Source of the DNA: Frigidibacter sp. SD6-1
GTDB taxonomy: Bacteria; Pseudomonadota; Alphaproteobacteria; Rhodobacterales; Rhodobacteraceae
Reading direction: 5' to 3'
Assembly: GCF_030143255.1 (NCBI RefSeq)
Contig: NZ_JARJNR010000001.1
Coordinates: 186,001 to 250,000 of the forward strand
Length of the DNA stretch: 64,000 bases
The notes under the pieces were generated by a model that was not told the origin of the DNA, made no database searches, and saw only the letters and a program-made list of their open reading frames with translations. The translations under genes and the position numbers were made by a program. The first letter of the stretch is position 1. The number at the start of each line of letters is the position of its first letter. Below, piece after piece: positions 17,035 to 25,711 of the stretch.

Positions 17035-18246
17035 TCAGACCCGCTCGATGATCGTGGCCGCCCCCATGCCGGAGGCGACGCAGAGCGTGGCGAGGCCGGT
17101 GCCCTTGCCGGTGCGCTCGAGCTCGTCCAGAAGCGTGCCGATGATCATCGCGCCGGTCGCGCCGAGGGGGTGGCCCATGGCGATCGAGCCGCCGTTGACA
17201 TTGACCTTGTCGGGCGAGACGTCGAAGGCCTGCATGAAGCGCAGGACGACCGAGGCGAAGGCTTCGTTCACTTCGAAGAGGTCGATGTCGGAAATCGACA
17301 TGCCCGAGTCCTTCAGGATCTTTTCGGTGACCGGTACGGGACCGGTCAGCATGATCGTGGGGTCGGTGCCGATCTTGGCCGTCGCGCGGATCTTCGCGCG
17401 GGGCTTCAGGCCGTGCGCCTTGCCGAACTCCGCATTGCCGATCAGGACCGCAGCCGCGCCGTCGACGATGCCGGAGGAGTTGCCGGCATGGTGGATGTGA
17501 TTGATGCGCTCGAGATGGGGATATTTCATCAGCGCGAGCTTGTCGAAGCCCGGCATGACCTCGCCCATGCCCTTGAAGGAGGGATCGAGCCGGCCCAGCG
17601 TCTGCATGTCCGTGCCCGGGCGCATGTATTCGTCGCGGTCGAGGATGGTGAGGCCGTTCTGATCCTTCACCGGCACGATGGATTTCGCGAAGCGGTTCTC
17701 GGCCCAGGCTGCGGCCGCGCGGCGCTGGCTTTCGACAGCCAGCGCGTCGGCGTCGTCGCGGGTGAAGCCGTATTCGGTGGCGATGATGTCGGCCGAAATG
17801 CCTTGCGGCACGAAATAGGTCTTTATTGCGAGCGTGGGATCGACGGCGATCGCGGCGCCGTCCGAGCCCATGGCAACGCGGCCCATCATCTCGACGCCCC
17901 CGGCGATATAGGCATTGCCCGCCCCGCCCCGCACCTGATTGGCCGCGATATTCACCGCCTCCATGCCGGAGGCGCAGAAACGGTTGATCGCAAGGCCGGG
18001 GATGCGTTCGTCAAGGTCGGAGAGGAGGACGGCCGAACGGGCAAGGCAGCCGCCCTGTTCGCCGACCTGAGTGACATTGCCCCAGATCACATCCTCGATG
18101 ACATGGCCGTCGAGGCCATTGCGGTCCTTCACGGCGTTCAGAAGGCGGGCGGAGAGGGAAACGGCGGTCACCTCATGCAGCGCGCCGTCGGCGCGGCCCT
18201 TGCCACGCGGGGTGCGGGCGGCGTCGTAGATATAGGCTTCGGTCAT
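17035..18246 (-). CDS. fadA: Acetyl-CoA C-acyltransferase (thiolase)
   Basis: Thiolytic cleavage of 3-ketoacyl-CoA, the last step of beta-oxidation. The 403-residue protein has the nucleophilic cysteine in NRFCASGMEAVN (C91), the histidine motif NGGSIAMGHPLGATGA, and the C-terminal catalytic cysteine in LCVASGMGAA. It lies between the acyl-CoA dehydrogenase and fadB on the same strand, giving the full pathway. A MerR-type operator candidate sits upstream at 18315-18328. Confidence 0.93.
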   Translation of the reverse strand: MTEAYIYDAARTPRGKGRADGALHEVTAVSLSARLLNAVKDRNGLDGHVIEDVIWGNVTQVGEQGGCLARSAVLLSDLDERIPGLAINRFCASGMEAVNIAANQVRGGAGNAYIAGGVEMMGRVAMGSDGAAIAVDPTLAIKTYFVPQGISADIIATEYGFTRDDADALAVESQRRAAAAWAENRFAKSIVPVKDQNGLTILDRDEYMRPGTDMQTLGRLDPSFKGMGEVMPGFDKLALMKYPHLERINHIHHAGNSSGIVDGAAAVLIGNAEFGKAHGLKPRAKIRATAKIGTDPTIMLTGPVPVTEKILKDSGMSISDIDLFEVNEAFASVVLRFMQAFDVSPDKVNVNGGSIAMGHPLGATGAMIIGTLLDELERTGKGTGLATLCVASGMGAATIIERV

Positions 18247-18314
18247 CGTCGGTCCTCTCCTTGGGCGTCCGCCGCGCGATTCGCGATGATGCGGGGGACA
18301 ACTTTCGGGGCAGT

Positions 18315-18328
18315 TTACCTGCGCGTCA
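18315..18328. promoter_or_regulatory. Candidate MerR operator upstream of thiolase
   Basis: TTACCTGCGCGTCA lies about 70 bases upstream of the thiolase ATG. It has the TTACC...CGTCA half-sites also found near the two MerR genes (21582-21595 reads TTACCTTAACGTCA on the minus strand). Agreement is limited to short half-sites, so chance remains possible. Confidence 0.4.
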
Positions 18329-18360
18329 GCCTTTGTCCCGCGTGACGCTGCGGCGCAATA

Positions 18361-19002
18361 TCAGCTTTTCTGCGACCGCTCGGACGGGTTGCCGGGCATC
18401 AGGTCGTAAGGGTGCTTCCAGCCGCGCAGGGCCGCGATCCTGTCGAGCCAGCCATCGATATGGGGCCAGTCCTTGCGGTTGAAACCGAAGGGCTCGGGGT
18501 AATAGAGATAGGCACAGCAGGAGAAGTCGGCAATGGTCGGACCCCGGCCCACCAGCCAGTCGCGGCCCTTAAGGTGGCCGTCGAGCGCGGAATAGGCGGC
18601 CTTGAGGCGGCCCTGCATGAAGGCGATGACCTCGGCGGGTCGCTTGTCTGCGGGCAGGAAGTTCATCAGGAAGCGGGTCATGCCCGCCTGGCTCGACATC
18701 TTGTGATTGTCCCACAGGATCCAGCGCAGGACCTCTTCCTCTTCGCCCGGGGCGCCGCCGAATGTGCCGGTGCGTTTCACGACATGATACATGATCGCGC
18801 CGGACTGCGAGAGGGTCATGGCGCCCTCCTGAAGGACCGGGACCTCGCCCATCACGTTGAGTTTGCGGAATTCCTCGGTGCGGGTGGCGCCGTTGAAGAA
18901 ATCGACGAAGACGGGCTGCCAGTCGTAGCCCGAGAGTTCGAGGGCGAGCGCCGCCTTGTAGGCATTGCCGCTTTCGCCGAAGCAGTGAAGTTTCGCCGTC
19001 AT
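18361..19002 (-). CDS. Glutathione S-transferase family protein
   Basis: A 213-residue protein with the thioredoxin-like N-terminal domain (residues 1-80; GEVPVLQEGAMTLSQSGAI is the glutathione gamma-glutamyl-binding region with cis-Pro and Gln-Ser) and an all-helical C-domain (IADFSCCAYLYYPEPFG). The likely activating residue near the N-terminus is Ser in GESGNAYK. It probably conjugates or isomerises an electrophile with glutathione. It lies between acyl-CoA dehydrogenase and thiolase, so a beta-oxidation side reaction is possible. The tail (NPSERSQKS) is polar. Confidence 0.88.
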   Translation of the reverse strand: MTAKLHCFGESGNAYKAALALELSGYDWQPVFVDFFNGATRTEEFRKLNVMGEVPVLQEGAMTLSQSGAIMYHVVKRTGTFGGAPGEEEEVLRWILWDNHKMSSQAGMTRFLMNFLPADKRPAEVIAFMQGRLKAAYSALDGHLKGRDWLVGRGPTIADFSCCAYLYYPEPFGFNRKDWPHIDGWLDRIAALRGWKHPYDLMPGNPSERSQKS

Positions 19003-19020
19003 TCCATCCTCTCCGTCGCG

Positions 19021-19280
19021 GCGGGGGTTTCACACCCCCGCACCCCCGTGGAGTATTTCGACAAAGAAGAAGGAAAGTAAGCCTTTGTTAACCGGGCTCG
19101 CGGAGGTTTGAGGCGCGGTACAGGCTGGAGAGCCGATGACCGCCAAAGGAGAAGCCGCCCTCGTCCCGGTTAGCAGCCACGACGCACATCCCCGTGCGGG
19201 GACGGGGGCGCACTCCTTTGGTTTCTTCTTTGCGGAAATACTCTGCGGGGGAGTGCGAGGGGGCGCAAAGCCCCCTCGCC
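19021..19280. repeat. Inverted pair of G-tract repeats (copies 3 and 4) filling a 305-base gap
   Basis: The gap 19003-19307 holds no gene. Copy 3 (19021-19075, minus) and copy 4 (19216-19280, plus) point at each other with their CTTC/TTCTTTG ends, leaving about 140 bases between. The inner DNA has matching TAACCGGG (near 19089) and CCCGGTTA (near 19167) arms and a CCCCGTGCGGGG hairpin. The whole could fold into a large cruciform. No promoter or RNA gene is recognised. Confidence 0.7.
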
Positions 19281-19307
19281 GGTTCCGGGCCGAACCAGCG
19301 CAACCCG

Positions 19308-21086
19308 TCAGAATGCCTCCGCCGCGAGCGCCATCACCGGGCCCGCGCCCGACTGGATGCGGGCGAGGTGCATCATGGTCGCGGGCAGCTGGCGGGCCAT
19401 GTAGTAGCGGCCGGTCGCAATCTTGGTCTCGTAGAATGTCTTGTCGCCGGTACCTGCGGCCAGTGCGGCGCGCGCGGCCTTGGCCTGACGGGCCCACATG
19501 TAGCCGAAGCAGACATGTCCGAAGAGATGCATGAAGTCGTAGGAGCCAGACAGAGCGGCATTGGGGTTCTTCATGCCTTCGGCCATGAAGAACATCGCGG
19601 CCGACTGCAGGTCTTTCGAGGCGGCCTTCAGCGGATCGAGGAATTGGGCCTTCAGCTCGGCATCGCCCTCGTTTTCCTTGATGAAGCCCTTCAGCATCTC
19701 GAAGAACCCCATCACATGCTTGCCGCCGCCCTCGGCCAGCTTGCGGCCGACGAGGTCGAGTGCCTGCACGCCGTTCGCGCCCTCGTAGATCATCGCGATG
19801 CGGGCGTCACGGGCGAACTGGGACATGCCCTGTTCCTCGATATAGCCGTGCCCGCCATAGATCTGCTGGGCAAGAACGGTGCAGTCAAAGCCCTTGTCGG
19901 TCTGAAAGCCCTTGATGACCGGGGTGAGAAGCGAAATCAGCCCCTCGGCCGCAGCATCGCCCGAACGGTGCGCCTTGTCGATCAGCGTGGCGCCCCAGAG
20001 GGTGAAGGCGCGGGCGCCTTCGACGAAGCTTTTCTGGTCCATCAGCGCGCGGCGGATGTCGGGATGGACGATCAGCGGGTCGGCGGGGCCGGTCGGGTTC
20101 TTCGCGCCGGTCACGTCGCGGCCTTGCAGACGGTCCTTCGCGTATGCGAGCGCGTTCTGATAGGCGGTTTCGGCCACCGCATAGCCTTGCAGGCCCACGC
20201 CCAGACGCGCCTCGTTCATCATGGTGAACATGGCGCGCATGCCCTTGTGGAGCTCGCCCAGCAGAAAGCCGGTCGCGCCGTCATAGTTCATCACGCAAGT
20301 GGCATTGCCGTGGATGCCCATCTTTTCCTCGATCTTGCCGACCGAGACGGCGTTGCGGGCACCGAGCGAGCCGTCCGCATTCACCATGAATTTCGGCACG
20401 ATGAAGAGCGAGATGCCCTTCGTGCCCTCGCCGCCACCCGGGGCCTTGGCAAGGACCAGATGGATGACGTTGTCGGACATGTCGTGATCGCCCGCCGAGA
20501 TGAAGATCTTCTGGCCAGTGATCTTGTAGGAGCCATCCGCCTGCGGCTCGGCCCTGGTGCGGAGCTGCCCGAGGTCGGTGCCGCAATGCGGCTCGGTCAG
20601 GTTCATCGTGCCGGTCCAGTCGCAGGTGACCATCTTCGGCAGATAGGTGGATTTCTGCTCTTCGGTCCCGTGCGCATGGATCGCCGAATAGGCGCCGTGC
20701 GTCAGGCCCTGATACATGTTGAAGGCCATGTTGGCCGAGACGAAAATCTCGCCCACGGCGGTCGCGAGCACATAGGCCATGCCCTGACCGCCGTAGGCGG
20801 GGTCGCAGTCAAGGGCGGTCCAGCCGCCCTCTTTCATCGCCTCGAAGGCTTGCTTGTAGCCCTTGGGCGTGTAGACCACGCCATTTTCCAGACGGCAGCC
20901 TTCCTGATCGCCCGAGGCGTTCAGCGGGTGAAGGACGTCGCGGGCGATCTTGCCCGCTTCTTCCAGAACGGCGCCGGTGAAGTCCGGCTCCAGCTCCTCG
21001 TGACCCGGAACGCCCGACCTGGTCACCTCCAGCACTTCGTGCAGAAGGAATTGCATGTCGCGGGTGGGGGCGTTGTATTGGGTCAT
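19308..21086 (-). CDS. Acyl-CoA dehydrogenase, long (DmdC/FadE-like) type
   Basis: FAD-dependent first step of beta-oxidation. At 592 residues it belongs to the long bacterial class with an extra C-terminal domain. Visible: flavin/substrate motifs [19 protein letters not shown] and [12 protein letters not shown], and the catalytic glutamate in [19 protein letters not shown]. Homology also fits 3-methylmercaptopropionyl-CoA dehydrogenase (DmdC), so acyl specificity is uncertain. The context of thiolase and FadB favours general fatty acyl chains. It starts 33 bases after the MerR gene and is probably co-transcribed with it. Confidence 0.92.
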   Translation of the reverse strand: MTQYNAPTRDMQFLLHEVLEVTRSGVPGHEELEPDFTGAVLEEAGKIARDVLHPLNASGDQEGCRLENGVVYTPKGYKQAFEAMKEGGWTALDCDPAYGGQGMAYVLATAVGEIFVSANMAFNMYQGLTHGAYSAIHAHGTEEQKSTYLPKMVTCDWTGTMNLTEPHCGTDLGQLRTRAEPQADGSYKITGQKIFISAGDHDMSDNVIHLVLAKAPGGGEGTKGISLFIVPKFMVNADGSLGARNAVSVGKIEEKMGIHGNATCVMNYDGATGFLLGELHKGMRAMFTMMNEARLGVGLQGYAVAETAYQNALAYAKDRLQGRDVTGAKNPTGPADPLIVHPDIRRALMDQKSFVEGARAFTLWGATLIDKAHRSGDAAAEGLISLLTPVIKGFQTDKGFDCTVLAQQIYGGHGYIEEQGMSQFARDARIAMIYEGANGVQALDLVGRKLAEGGGKHVMGFFEMLKGFIKENEGDAELKAQFLDPLKAASKDLQSAAMFFMAEGMKNPNAALSGSYDFMHLFGHVCFGYMWARQAKAARAALAAGTGDKTFYETKIATGRYYMARQLPATMMHLARIQSGAGPVMALAAEAF

Positions 21087-21119
21087 TCGGTCCTCCGGGG
21101 TCTTCGGTCTGGTCGCGGG

Positions 21120-21509
21120 TCAGGCGGCTTGGGTTTCCGCCCGGCCCAGGGTCTGTTCGGCATCGGCAATATGGCCGGCCAGTTCATTGATGACGGCGTC
21201 GAGTGCCGCGCGCTGTTCCATCATTTCCGCCAGGCGGCGGCGGGCGGTTTCGATCGCCTTGGTGATCTGCAGGCCCTCGCCGTCATGTTCATAGAGGTCG
21301 AGGATCTGGCGGATCTCTTCAAGGCTCACGCCGTATTTCTTGCCGCGCAGGATCAGCTTCAGCCGCGCACGGTCGCGCCGGTCATAAAGCCGTTTCTGGC
21401 CCTCGCGCAGCGGGAACAGAAGTTCCTTCTGCTCGTAGAAGCGCAGCGTGCGCGGCGTGACGTCGAACGCCTCGCACATGGCACGGATGCCCATCAACTG
21501 TTCACTCAC
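21120..21509 (-). CDS. MerR-family regulator, beta-oxidation cluster (proximal)
   Basis: A 129-residue MerR protein: winged-helix DNA-binding domain (residues 6-70, DVTPRTLRFYEQKELL, LILRGKKYGVSLEEIRQIL) and a C-terminal dimerisation helix (residues 80-125). GTG at 21509 is preferred: it gives MSEQLMGIRAMC, aligned residue for residue with the neighbouring MerR (MSDQPISFKDMC), and AAAGGG lies upstream. No effector-binding domain or metal cysteines follow the helix. It probably senses an acyl-CoA indirectly or acts with the second copy, and precedes the acyl-CoA dehydrogenase in one unit. Confidence 0.85.
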   Translation of the reverse strand: MSEQLMGIRAMCEAFDVTPRTLRFYEQKELLFPLREGQKRLYDRRDRARLKLILRGKKYGVSLEEIRQILDLYEHDGEGLQITKAIETARRRLAEMMEQRAALDAVINELAGHIADAEQTLGRAETQAA

Positions 21510-21581
21510 GTCTATTACCCTTTCGACTGTTTCGCAGGGAAACAGCAGATGACGATCGACTGTGGATGGTACAAGCCAAGA

Positions 21582-21633
21582 TGACGTTAAGGTAAGGATG
21601 ACGTGGCGTAACAAATTTTCTGACGAAACGTCA
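21582..21633. promoter_or_regulatory. Cluster of three MerR-type operator palindromes
   Basis: Three related sites in the 205-base gap between the two MerR genes: TGACGTTAAGGTAA (21582-21595), TGACGTGGCGTAA (21599-21611) and TGACGAAACGTCA (21621-21633; perfect TGACG/CGTCA with 3-base centre). They resemble the ACGT-containing palindromes reported for MerR-family LiuR-type regulators. They lie upstream of the proximal MerR gene and the acyl-CoA dehydrogenase, suggesting autoregulation and pathway control. Confidence 0.55.
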
Positions 21634-21714
21634 TTGCGAAAGGATCGTTTCAGGAGAAACTTTTTGACCTCGCGTAAAGCGGTTTACCGCCCCGAGGTGA
21701 CGCAGGGGAATAGC

Positions 21715-22086
21715 TCAGTCATCGAGATTCGCGGCGCTCGAATCTCTCAGGGCGCGCAGGTCGGCGATGGTTGAATCCAGCTCGGACCGCTGCTTTTCCA
21801 GTTCCTTCAGTTGCCGGTCGGCAAGCTCCACCCAGGCCAGGTTTTGCGCGCGCGTGCCCTTCTGATTGTACAGAAGCAGCCACTGGCGAATCTCCTCAAG
21901 GCTGAAGCCGAAGCGGCGGCCGCGCAGGATGAGCTTCATCCGCGCGATTTCCCGCGGGCCGTAGAAGCGCGCGCGGCCTTCCTTTATCGGGGCCAGCAGT
22001 TCGATATACTCATAATAGCGCAACGTTCGCGGCGTCACGTCGAAGCGCACGCACATGTCCTTGAAGCTGATCGGCTGGTCCGACAT
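21715..22086 (-). CDS. MerR-family regulator, beta-oxidation cluster (distal)
   Basis: A 123-residue paralogue of the previous regulator, sharing the MC-x2-FDVTPRTLR(F/Y)YE core and the LKLILRG(K/R)-x-(Y/F)G-(V/F)SLEEIRQ wing. The C-terminal helix ends DSTIADLRALRDSSAANLDD. ATG 22086 follows AAGGAGGACGAG. The related site TGCCGTGAAGGTAA (22098-22111) lies just upstream. Two paralogous MerR genes in series suggest cross-regulation or heterodimers. Confidence 0.85.
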   Translation of the reverse strand: MSDQPISFKDMCVRFDVTPRTLRYYEYIELLAPIKEGRARFYGPREIARMKLILRGRRFGFSLEEIRQWLLLYNQKGTRAQNLAWVELADRQLKELEKQRSELDSTIADLRALRDSSAANLDD

Positions 22087-22097
22087 CTCGTCCTCCT

Positions 22098-22111
22098 TGC
22101 CGTGAAGGTAA
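22098..22111. promoter_or_regulatory. Candidate MerR operator upstream of distal merR
   Basis: TGCCGTGAAGGTAA is one base away, in its half-sites, from TGACGTTAAGGTAA at 21582. It lies 12 bases upstream of the distal MerR ATG and overlaps its ribosome-binding region. Short match, so moderate support. Confidence 0.4.
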
Positions 22112-22135
22112 GGCGAGAAGAGGGGGCGTGACAAC

Positions 22136-23284
22136 TCAGTTCAGAAAGCCGGGCGCGAAGAAAAACAATCCATAGGCGACGATCAGCGCGGGGATGGTGG
22201 AAAAGACGGTGGCCATGATTGCCGCGCGGGGCGCAAGCGCGATGGCGGGGAAGAGCGCGTCGCCGTCGTTCGAGATGGCGTTCGCCGCGAGTGCCGCGAA
22301 CGGGATGGCGCCGTTGACATAGAGCGTCGCCACCAGAACCTGCGGACCGCAGCCGGGGATGAAGCCGATGGCCGCACCGACCAGCGGCAGCACCGGCGCG
22401 ATCGCGGCAAAGAGCGCCTTGAGGTCGAGGCCCGCGAACTGCGCGAGATAGTCGTAGGCGAGATAGGCGGCAATCACCCAGACCGAGATGAAGGACGTCT
22501 CCTCGGCCATGCGGGTCACCGGCCGGTCGGCCGGGTTGGTCATGGCGTTGACCGGCGAGAAGGCCCAGATCAGCAGGCCGGTCGCCACGCCCGCCAGCGC
22601 GATCCACTCGACGGGCAGGGGGCCAAAAGCCGCGATCTCGACCTGGCCGATCTGCGCGGCGCCGACGACAAGGCCGGGGATGACGAGCGCCAGATAGGCC
22701 CAATCGCGGGCGCGCGGACGGCCGATGCGCGGCGCGATCTCGCACGCGCCGCCGGTCGGGCGGTAGTCGACGGTGACAAACCTGTCGATCAGCCAGCCGG
22801 TGAGGATGCCGACCGAGAATTGCAGGGGCAGAAGGGCGAGCGCGGCATCGGGCCGTGTGGCGATGAGAAGGAAGGCTGCGTCGCCCATCGTCGCGGTCAG
22901 CGTGGCGACAACCGCACCGAAGGACACCTTGCCCGAGGCATAGGCCGCCACGACCACCACCGCGCCGCCGCAGCCGGGCGTCGCCCCGAGAAGGGCGGCG
23001 ATCGGCACCTGCAGCGCTTTCGACCGGCCCATCGCCTCGCCAAGGTCGAAGCCGAACAGCTTCTCGGCGCCATAGAAGAGGAGGAGCGTCGCGGCGACGA
23101 AGACCGAGACCTGGACGAACGCATCGACCATCAGCCCGCGCGTGACCTCGCCCAGAAGTCCGGGCACGAGCGCCAGCGCTGCGAGAAGCGCGACGGCGAG
23201 CAGGCGGCCGCGTCTGAGGTTCGCAAGCGGCAGGCGCCTCTCGGCGACGGTCGGGGCGGGGGCTCTGGTGCTGAGGTCGGTCAT
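22136..23284 (-). CDS. Predicted manganese exporter (ArsP_2/DUF2899-type membrane protein)
   Basis: A 382-residue polytopic inner-membrane protein with about ten hydrophobic segments. Two internally similar Gly/Cys signatures, ALLGATPGCGGAVVVV (about residues 97-112) and AAIGFIPGCGPQVLVA in the second half, are typical of the family annotated as putative manganese transporters. A long loop separates the halves (residues 180-210). Upstream is a Fur-like box at 23294-23317, consistent with metal control. No clear ribosome site precedes ATG 23284, so translation may start close to the transcript end. Arsenic efflux is an older, less supported family label. Confidence 0.75.
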   Translation of the reverse strand: MTDLSTRAPAPTVAERRLPLANLRRGRLLAVALLAALALVPGLLGEVTRGLMVDAFVQVSVFVAATLLLFYGAEKLFGFDLGEAMGRSKALQVPIAALLGATPGCGGAVVVVAAYASGKVSFGAVVATLTATMGDAAFLLIATRPDAALALLPLQFSVGILTGWLIDRFVTVDYRPTGGACEIAPRIGRPRARDWAYLALVIPGLVVGAAQIGQVEIAAFGPLPVEWIALAGVATGLLIWAFSPVNAMTNPADRPVTRMAEETSFISVWVIAAYLAYDYLAQFAGLDLKALFAAIAPVLPLVGAAIGFIPGCGPQVLVATLYVNGAIPFAALAANAISNDGDALFPAIALAPRAAIMATVFSTIPALIVAYGLFFFAPGFLN

Positions 23285-23293
23285 GGTCTTTTA

Positions 23294-23317
23294 TTGCGAC
23301 TAATTCTCAATTGCAAA
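23294..23317 (-). promoter_or_regulatory. Fur/Mur-like metal box
   Basis: Minus-strand sequence TTGCAATTGAGAATTAGTCG+CAA contains the GCAAnTGAGAATnAnTnGC pattern of Fur boxes in many proteobacteria. It ends about 10 bases upstream of the manganese-exporter ATG, so a bound regulator would cover the transcription or translation start. Confidence 0.6.
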
Positions 23318-23322
23318 AGATA

Positions 23323-23348
23323 GCGCTTGCGGGCGGTTTTGCAAGCGC
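23323..23348. repeat. Perfect inverted repeat in divergent promoter region
   Basis: GCGCTTGC (23323-23330) and GCAAGCGC (23341-23348), separated by 10 bases, lie between the divergent exporter and thioesterase genes next to the Fur-like box. It could be an operator or a 5' hairpin of the thioesterase transcript, whose ATG is at 23385. Confidence 0.5.
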
Positions 23349-23384
23349 CAATAACTGCCGGGTGCCCCAGACCCCGGAGATGTG

Positions 23385-23822
23385 ATGAGCGAGGCCGAGA
23401 AGCTGAAGATCGGCGCCCAGTTCGTGGCGGCGCTGCCGCATGCCCGCGCGCTTGGCATGACGCTCGATGCGATCGGGCCGGGGACGGCCGCGATCTCGAT
23501 GCCCTATGACGAGCGGCTGATCGGCGATCCCGAAACCCGGGTCATCCACGGCGGGGCGGTTTCGGCCCTGATGGACACGTGCTGCGGTACGGCGGTGATG
23601 AGCCATCCCTCTGCGCCGAAAGGCACGGCGACGCTGGACCTCAGGATCGATTACATGCGGTCCGCGACGCCGGGACAAAGGATCACGGCGCGGGCGGAAT
23701 GCTACAATGTCACCCGCTCGGTCGCCTTCGTGCGCGCGACCGCGCATGACGAAGACGAGGCGCGCATCGTCGCCATGGCGACCGGTGCCTTCACGGTCGA
23801 GCGCGGGGAGGGGGGCAAATGA
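23385..23822 (+). CDS. PaaI-type hotdog thioesterase
   Basis: A 145-residue acyl-CoA thioesterase of the hotdog fold. [16 protein letters not shown] is the helix motif with the HGG signature, and [17 protein letters not shown] is the following strand region. It probably hydrolyses aromatic or short-chain acyl-CoA. ATG 23385 is favoured because GGAG lies six bases upstream; the adjacent GTG at 23382 is too close. Its stop overlaps the next thioesterase gene (ATGA). Confidence 0.87.
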   Translation: MSEAEKLKIGAQFVAALPHARALGMTLDAIGPGTAAISMPYDERLIGDPETRVIHGGAVSALMDTCCGTAVMSHPSAPKGTATLDLRIDYMRSATPGQRITARAECYNVTRSVAFVRATAHDEDEARIVAMATGAFTVERGEGGK

Positions 23823-24334
23823 GCCGCCGCGCACCACCCGAGCCCGTCCATCTGGTGAAGGGTCGCCGCGACGCGGCGCTGAAGGCGCTGGTCGAGGGCG
23901 TGCCCTATATCCGTTTCCTCGGCATCCAGTTCGACCGGCGCGGCGATGAGCTGACCGCCGTCCTGCCGTTCAATGAAAGCCATATCGGCAATCCTCTGCT
24001 GCCGGCCCTGCATGGCGGGGTGACGGCGGCCTTCCTTGAGGTCGCCTCGATCGTCGAACTGAGCTGGACGATGATATGGGAGGATCTGGAGAGCGGCGCT
24101 CTCGATGCCGCGCGGCTGGCGGATGGTGGTCTGCCGCGGCTGCCGAAGACCATCGATTTCACCGTGGATTACCTGCGTTCCGGCCTGCCGCGCGACGCCT
24201 ATGCGCGGGCCCGGGTGAACCGGTCGGGACGGCGCTATGCGTCGGTGCATGTCGAGGCCTGGCAGGACAACCGGTCGCGGCTATTCGCGCAGGCGACGGG
24301 CCATTTCCTGATGCCCGAACGCCCGGAGCCCTGA
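23819..24334 (+). CDS. Second hotdog-fold thioesterase
   Basis: A 171-residue PaaI-like protein translationally coupled to the first. The hotdog motif is [17 protein letters not shown], and the C-terminal strand is [19 protein letters not shown] loop of about 25 residues in the middle ([18 protein letters not shown]) is longer than in the first protein. The pair may form a heteromer or act on different acyl chains. Confidence 0.85.
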   Translation: MSRRAPPEPVHLVKGRRDAALKALVEGVPYIRFLGIQFDRRGDELTAVLPFNESHIGNPLLPALHGGVTAAFLEVASIVELSWTMIWEDLESGALDAARLADGGLPRLPKTIDFTVDYLRSGLPRDAYARARVNRSGRRYASVHVEAWQDNRSRLFAQATGHFLMPERPEP

Positions 24335-24335
24335 G

Positions 24336-25643
24336 GTGAGTCAGCCGGTCACCCATGCCCGCGTCTTCCGCATCGCGGCGCCCATCGTCCTGTCGAACGC
24401 CACGGTGCCGCTTCTGGGCGCGGTCGATACCGGGGTGGTGGGCCAGCTGGGGCAGGCCGCACCGATCGGCGCGGTCGGGATCGGGGCAGTGGTGATCGCT
24501 AGCTTCTACTGGGCCTTCGGCTTCCTGCGCATGGGCACGACCGGGCTGGCCGCCCAGGCGCTCGGTGCGGGCGACCGGGCCGAACAGGGCGCGATCCTGA
24601 TCCGCGCGCTGATGATCGCCTTCGCCGCCGGAACGGCGCTCATCCTTCTGCAGGCGCCATTCTTTGCTGGCGCCTTCGCCCTCGCCCCCGCCTCGGCCGA
24701 GGTCGAGGGGCTGGCGCGCGCCTATCTTGGCATACGCATCTGGGGCGCGCCCGCCACCATCGCGATCTATGCACTCACAGGCTGGCTGATCGCGGCGGAA
24801 CGGACGCGCGCCGTCCTCGTGCTGCAGGTCTGGATGAACGGGCTGAACATCCTGCTCGACCTCTGGTTTGTCCTCGGTCTCGGCTGGGGGGTCGAAGGCG
24901 TCGCGGTTGCCACGCTGATCGCCGAATGGACGGGGCTGGCGCTTGGGCTTGTCCTGTGCCGCAACGGCCTGTCACTTGCGGCGCTGAGGGACCGCGCGCG
25001 CATCTTCGACCGGGTGAAACTGCGGCGCATGGCCTCGGTCAACGGCGATATCATGCTGCGCTCGATCATCTTGCAGGCCGCCTTCACCTCGTTCGTCTTC
25101 CTCGGCGCCCGGTTCGGTGACGTGACGCTCGCCGCCAATCAGGTGCTGCTGCAGTTCCTGGAGATCACCGCCTACGCGCTCGACGGGTTTGCCTTCGCCG
25201 CCGAGGCTCTGGTCGGTCAGGCGGTCGGCGCCCGTTCCGTGCCGCTTCTGCGCCGCTCTGCCTGGCTGCCGTCGCAATGGGGGGCGGGGGGCGCGATCCT
25301 GCTGGGCCTGGCCTTCTGGCTGGCGGGGCCGTGGATCATCGACCTGATGACGACCGAGCCTGACGTGCGCGCCGCCGCGCGCGGCTGGCTCTTCTGGGTC
25401 GCTCTCTCGCCGGTGGTCGGCATCACCTGCTGGATGCTCGACGGCATCTTCATCGGCGCCACGCGCGGCCGCGACATGCGGATGGCGATGGTCGAGATGG
25501 CGTTCTTCTATGTGCCCGCGCTCTGGTTCCTGCCGAGGATGTTCGGCAACGACGGTCTTTGGGCAGCGCTTCTCCTGATGTTCGTCTTCCGCGCCATCAG
25601 CCTCGGCCGCCGTTACCCGAGGATCGAACGCGCGCTCGCCTGA
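24336..25643 (+). CDS. MATE-family efflux transporter
   Basis: A 435-residue inner-membrane protein with about twelve hydrophobic segments in two MatE repeats, close to the DinF/NorM lineage (N-terminal FRIAAPIVLSNATVPLLGAVDTGVVG is typical of DinF-like members). It exchanges H+ or Na+ for organic cations or metabolites. Start is GTG 24336, one base after the thioesterase stop, so it ends a three-gene transcript. Confidence 0.88.
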   Translation: MSQPVTHARVFRIAAPIVLSNATVPLLGAVDTGVVGQLGQAAPIGAVGIGAVVIASFYWAFGFLRMGTTGLAAQALGAGDRAEQGAILIRALMIAFAAGTALILLQAPFFAGAFALAPASAEVEGLARAYLGIRIWGAPATIAIYALTGWLIAAERTRAVLVLQVWMNGLNILLDLWFVLGLGWGVEGVAVATLIAEWTGLALGLVLCRNGLSLAALRDRARIFDRVKLRRMASVNGDIMLRSIILQAAFTSFVFLGARFGDVTLAANQVLLQFLEITAYALDGFAFAAEALVGQAVGARSVPLLRRSAWLPSQWGAGGAILLGLAFWLAGPWIIDLMTTEPDVRAAARGWLFWVALSPVVGITCWMLDGIFIGATRGRDMRMAMVEMAFFYVPALWFLPRMFGNDGLWAALLLMFVFRAISLGRRYPRIERALA

Positions 25644-25651
25644 GTGCCGCC

Positions 25652-25708
25652 GCTCTTCTGCTCTTTCGTTTGCAAATATCCCGGGGGTCCGGGGGCAGAG
25701 CCCCCGGC
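25652..25708 (+). repeat. G-tract intergenic repeat, copy 5
   Basis: CTCTTTCGTTTGCAAATATC, then CCGGGGGTCC, a G-run and GAGCCCCCGG, directly between the convergent MATE and hisE stops. The CCGGGGG/CCCCCGG arms can form a hairpin usable by both transcripts. Confidence 0.75.
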
Positions 25709-25711
25709 CTA

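Noticed and set aside
21705-21720. tRNA-like start (GGGGAATAGCTCAGT)
   Set aside because: The bases resemble a tRNA 5' half with a D-arm, but no anticodon arm, T-arm or acceptor partner follows, and the stretch runs into the end of the distal MerR gene.
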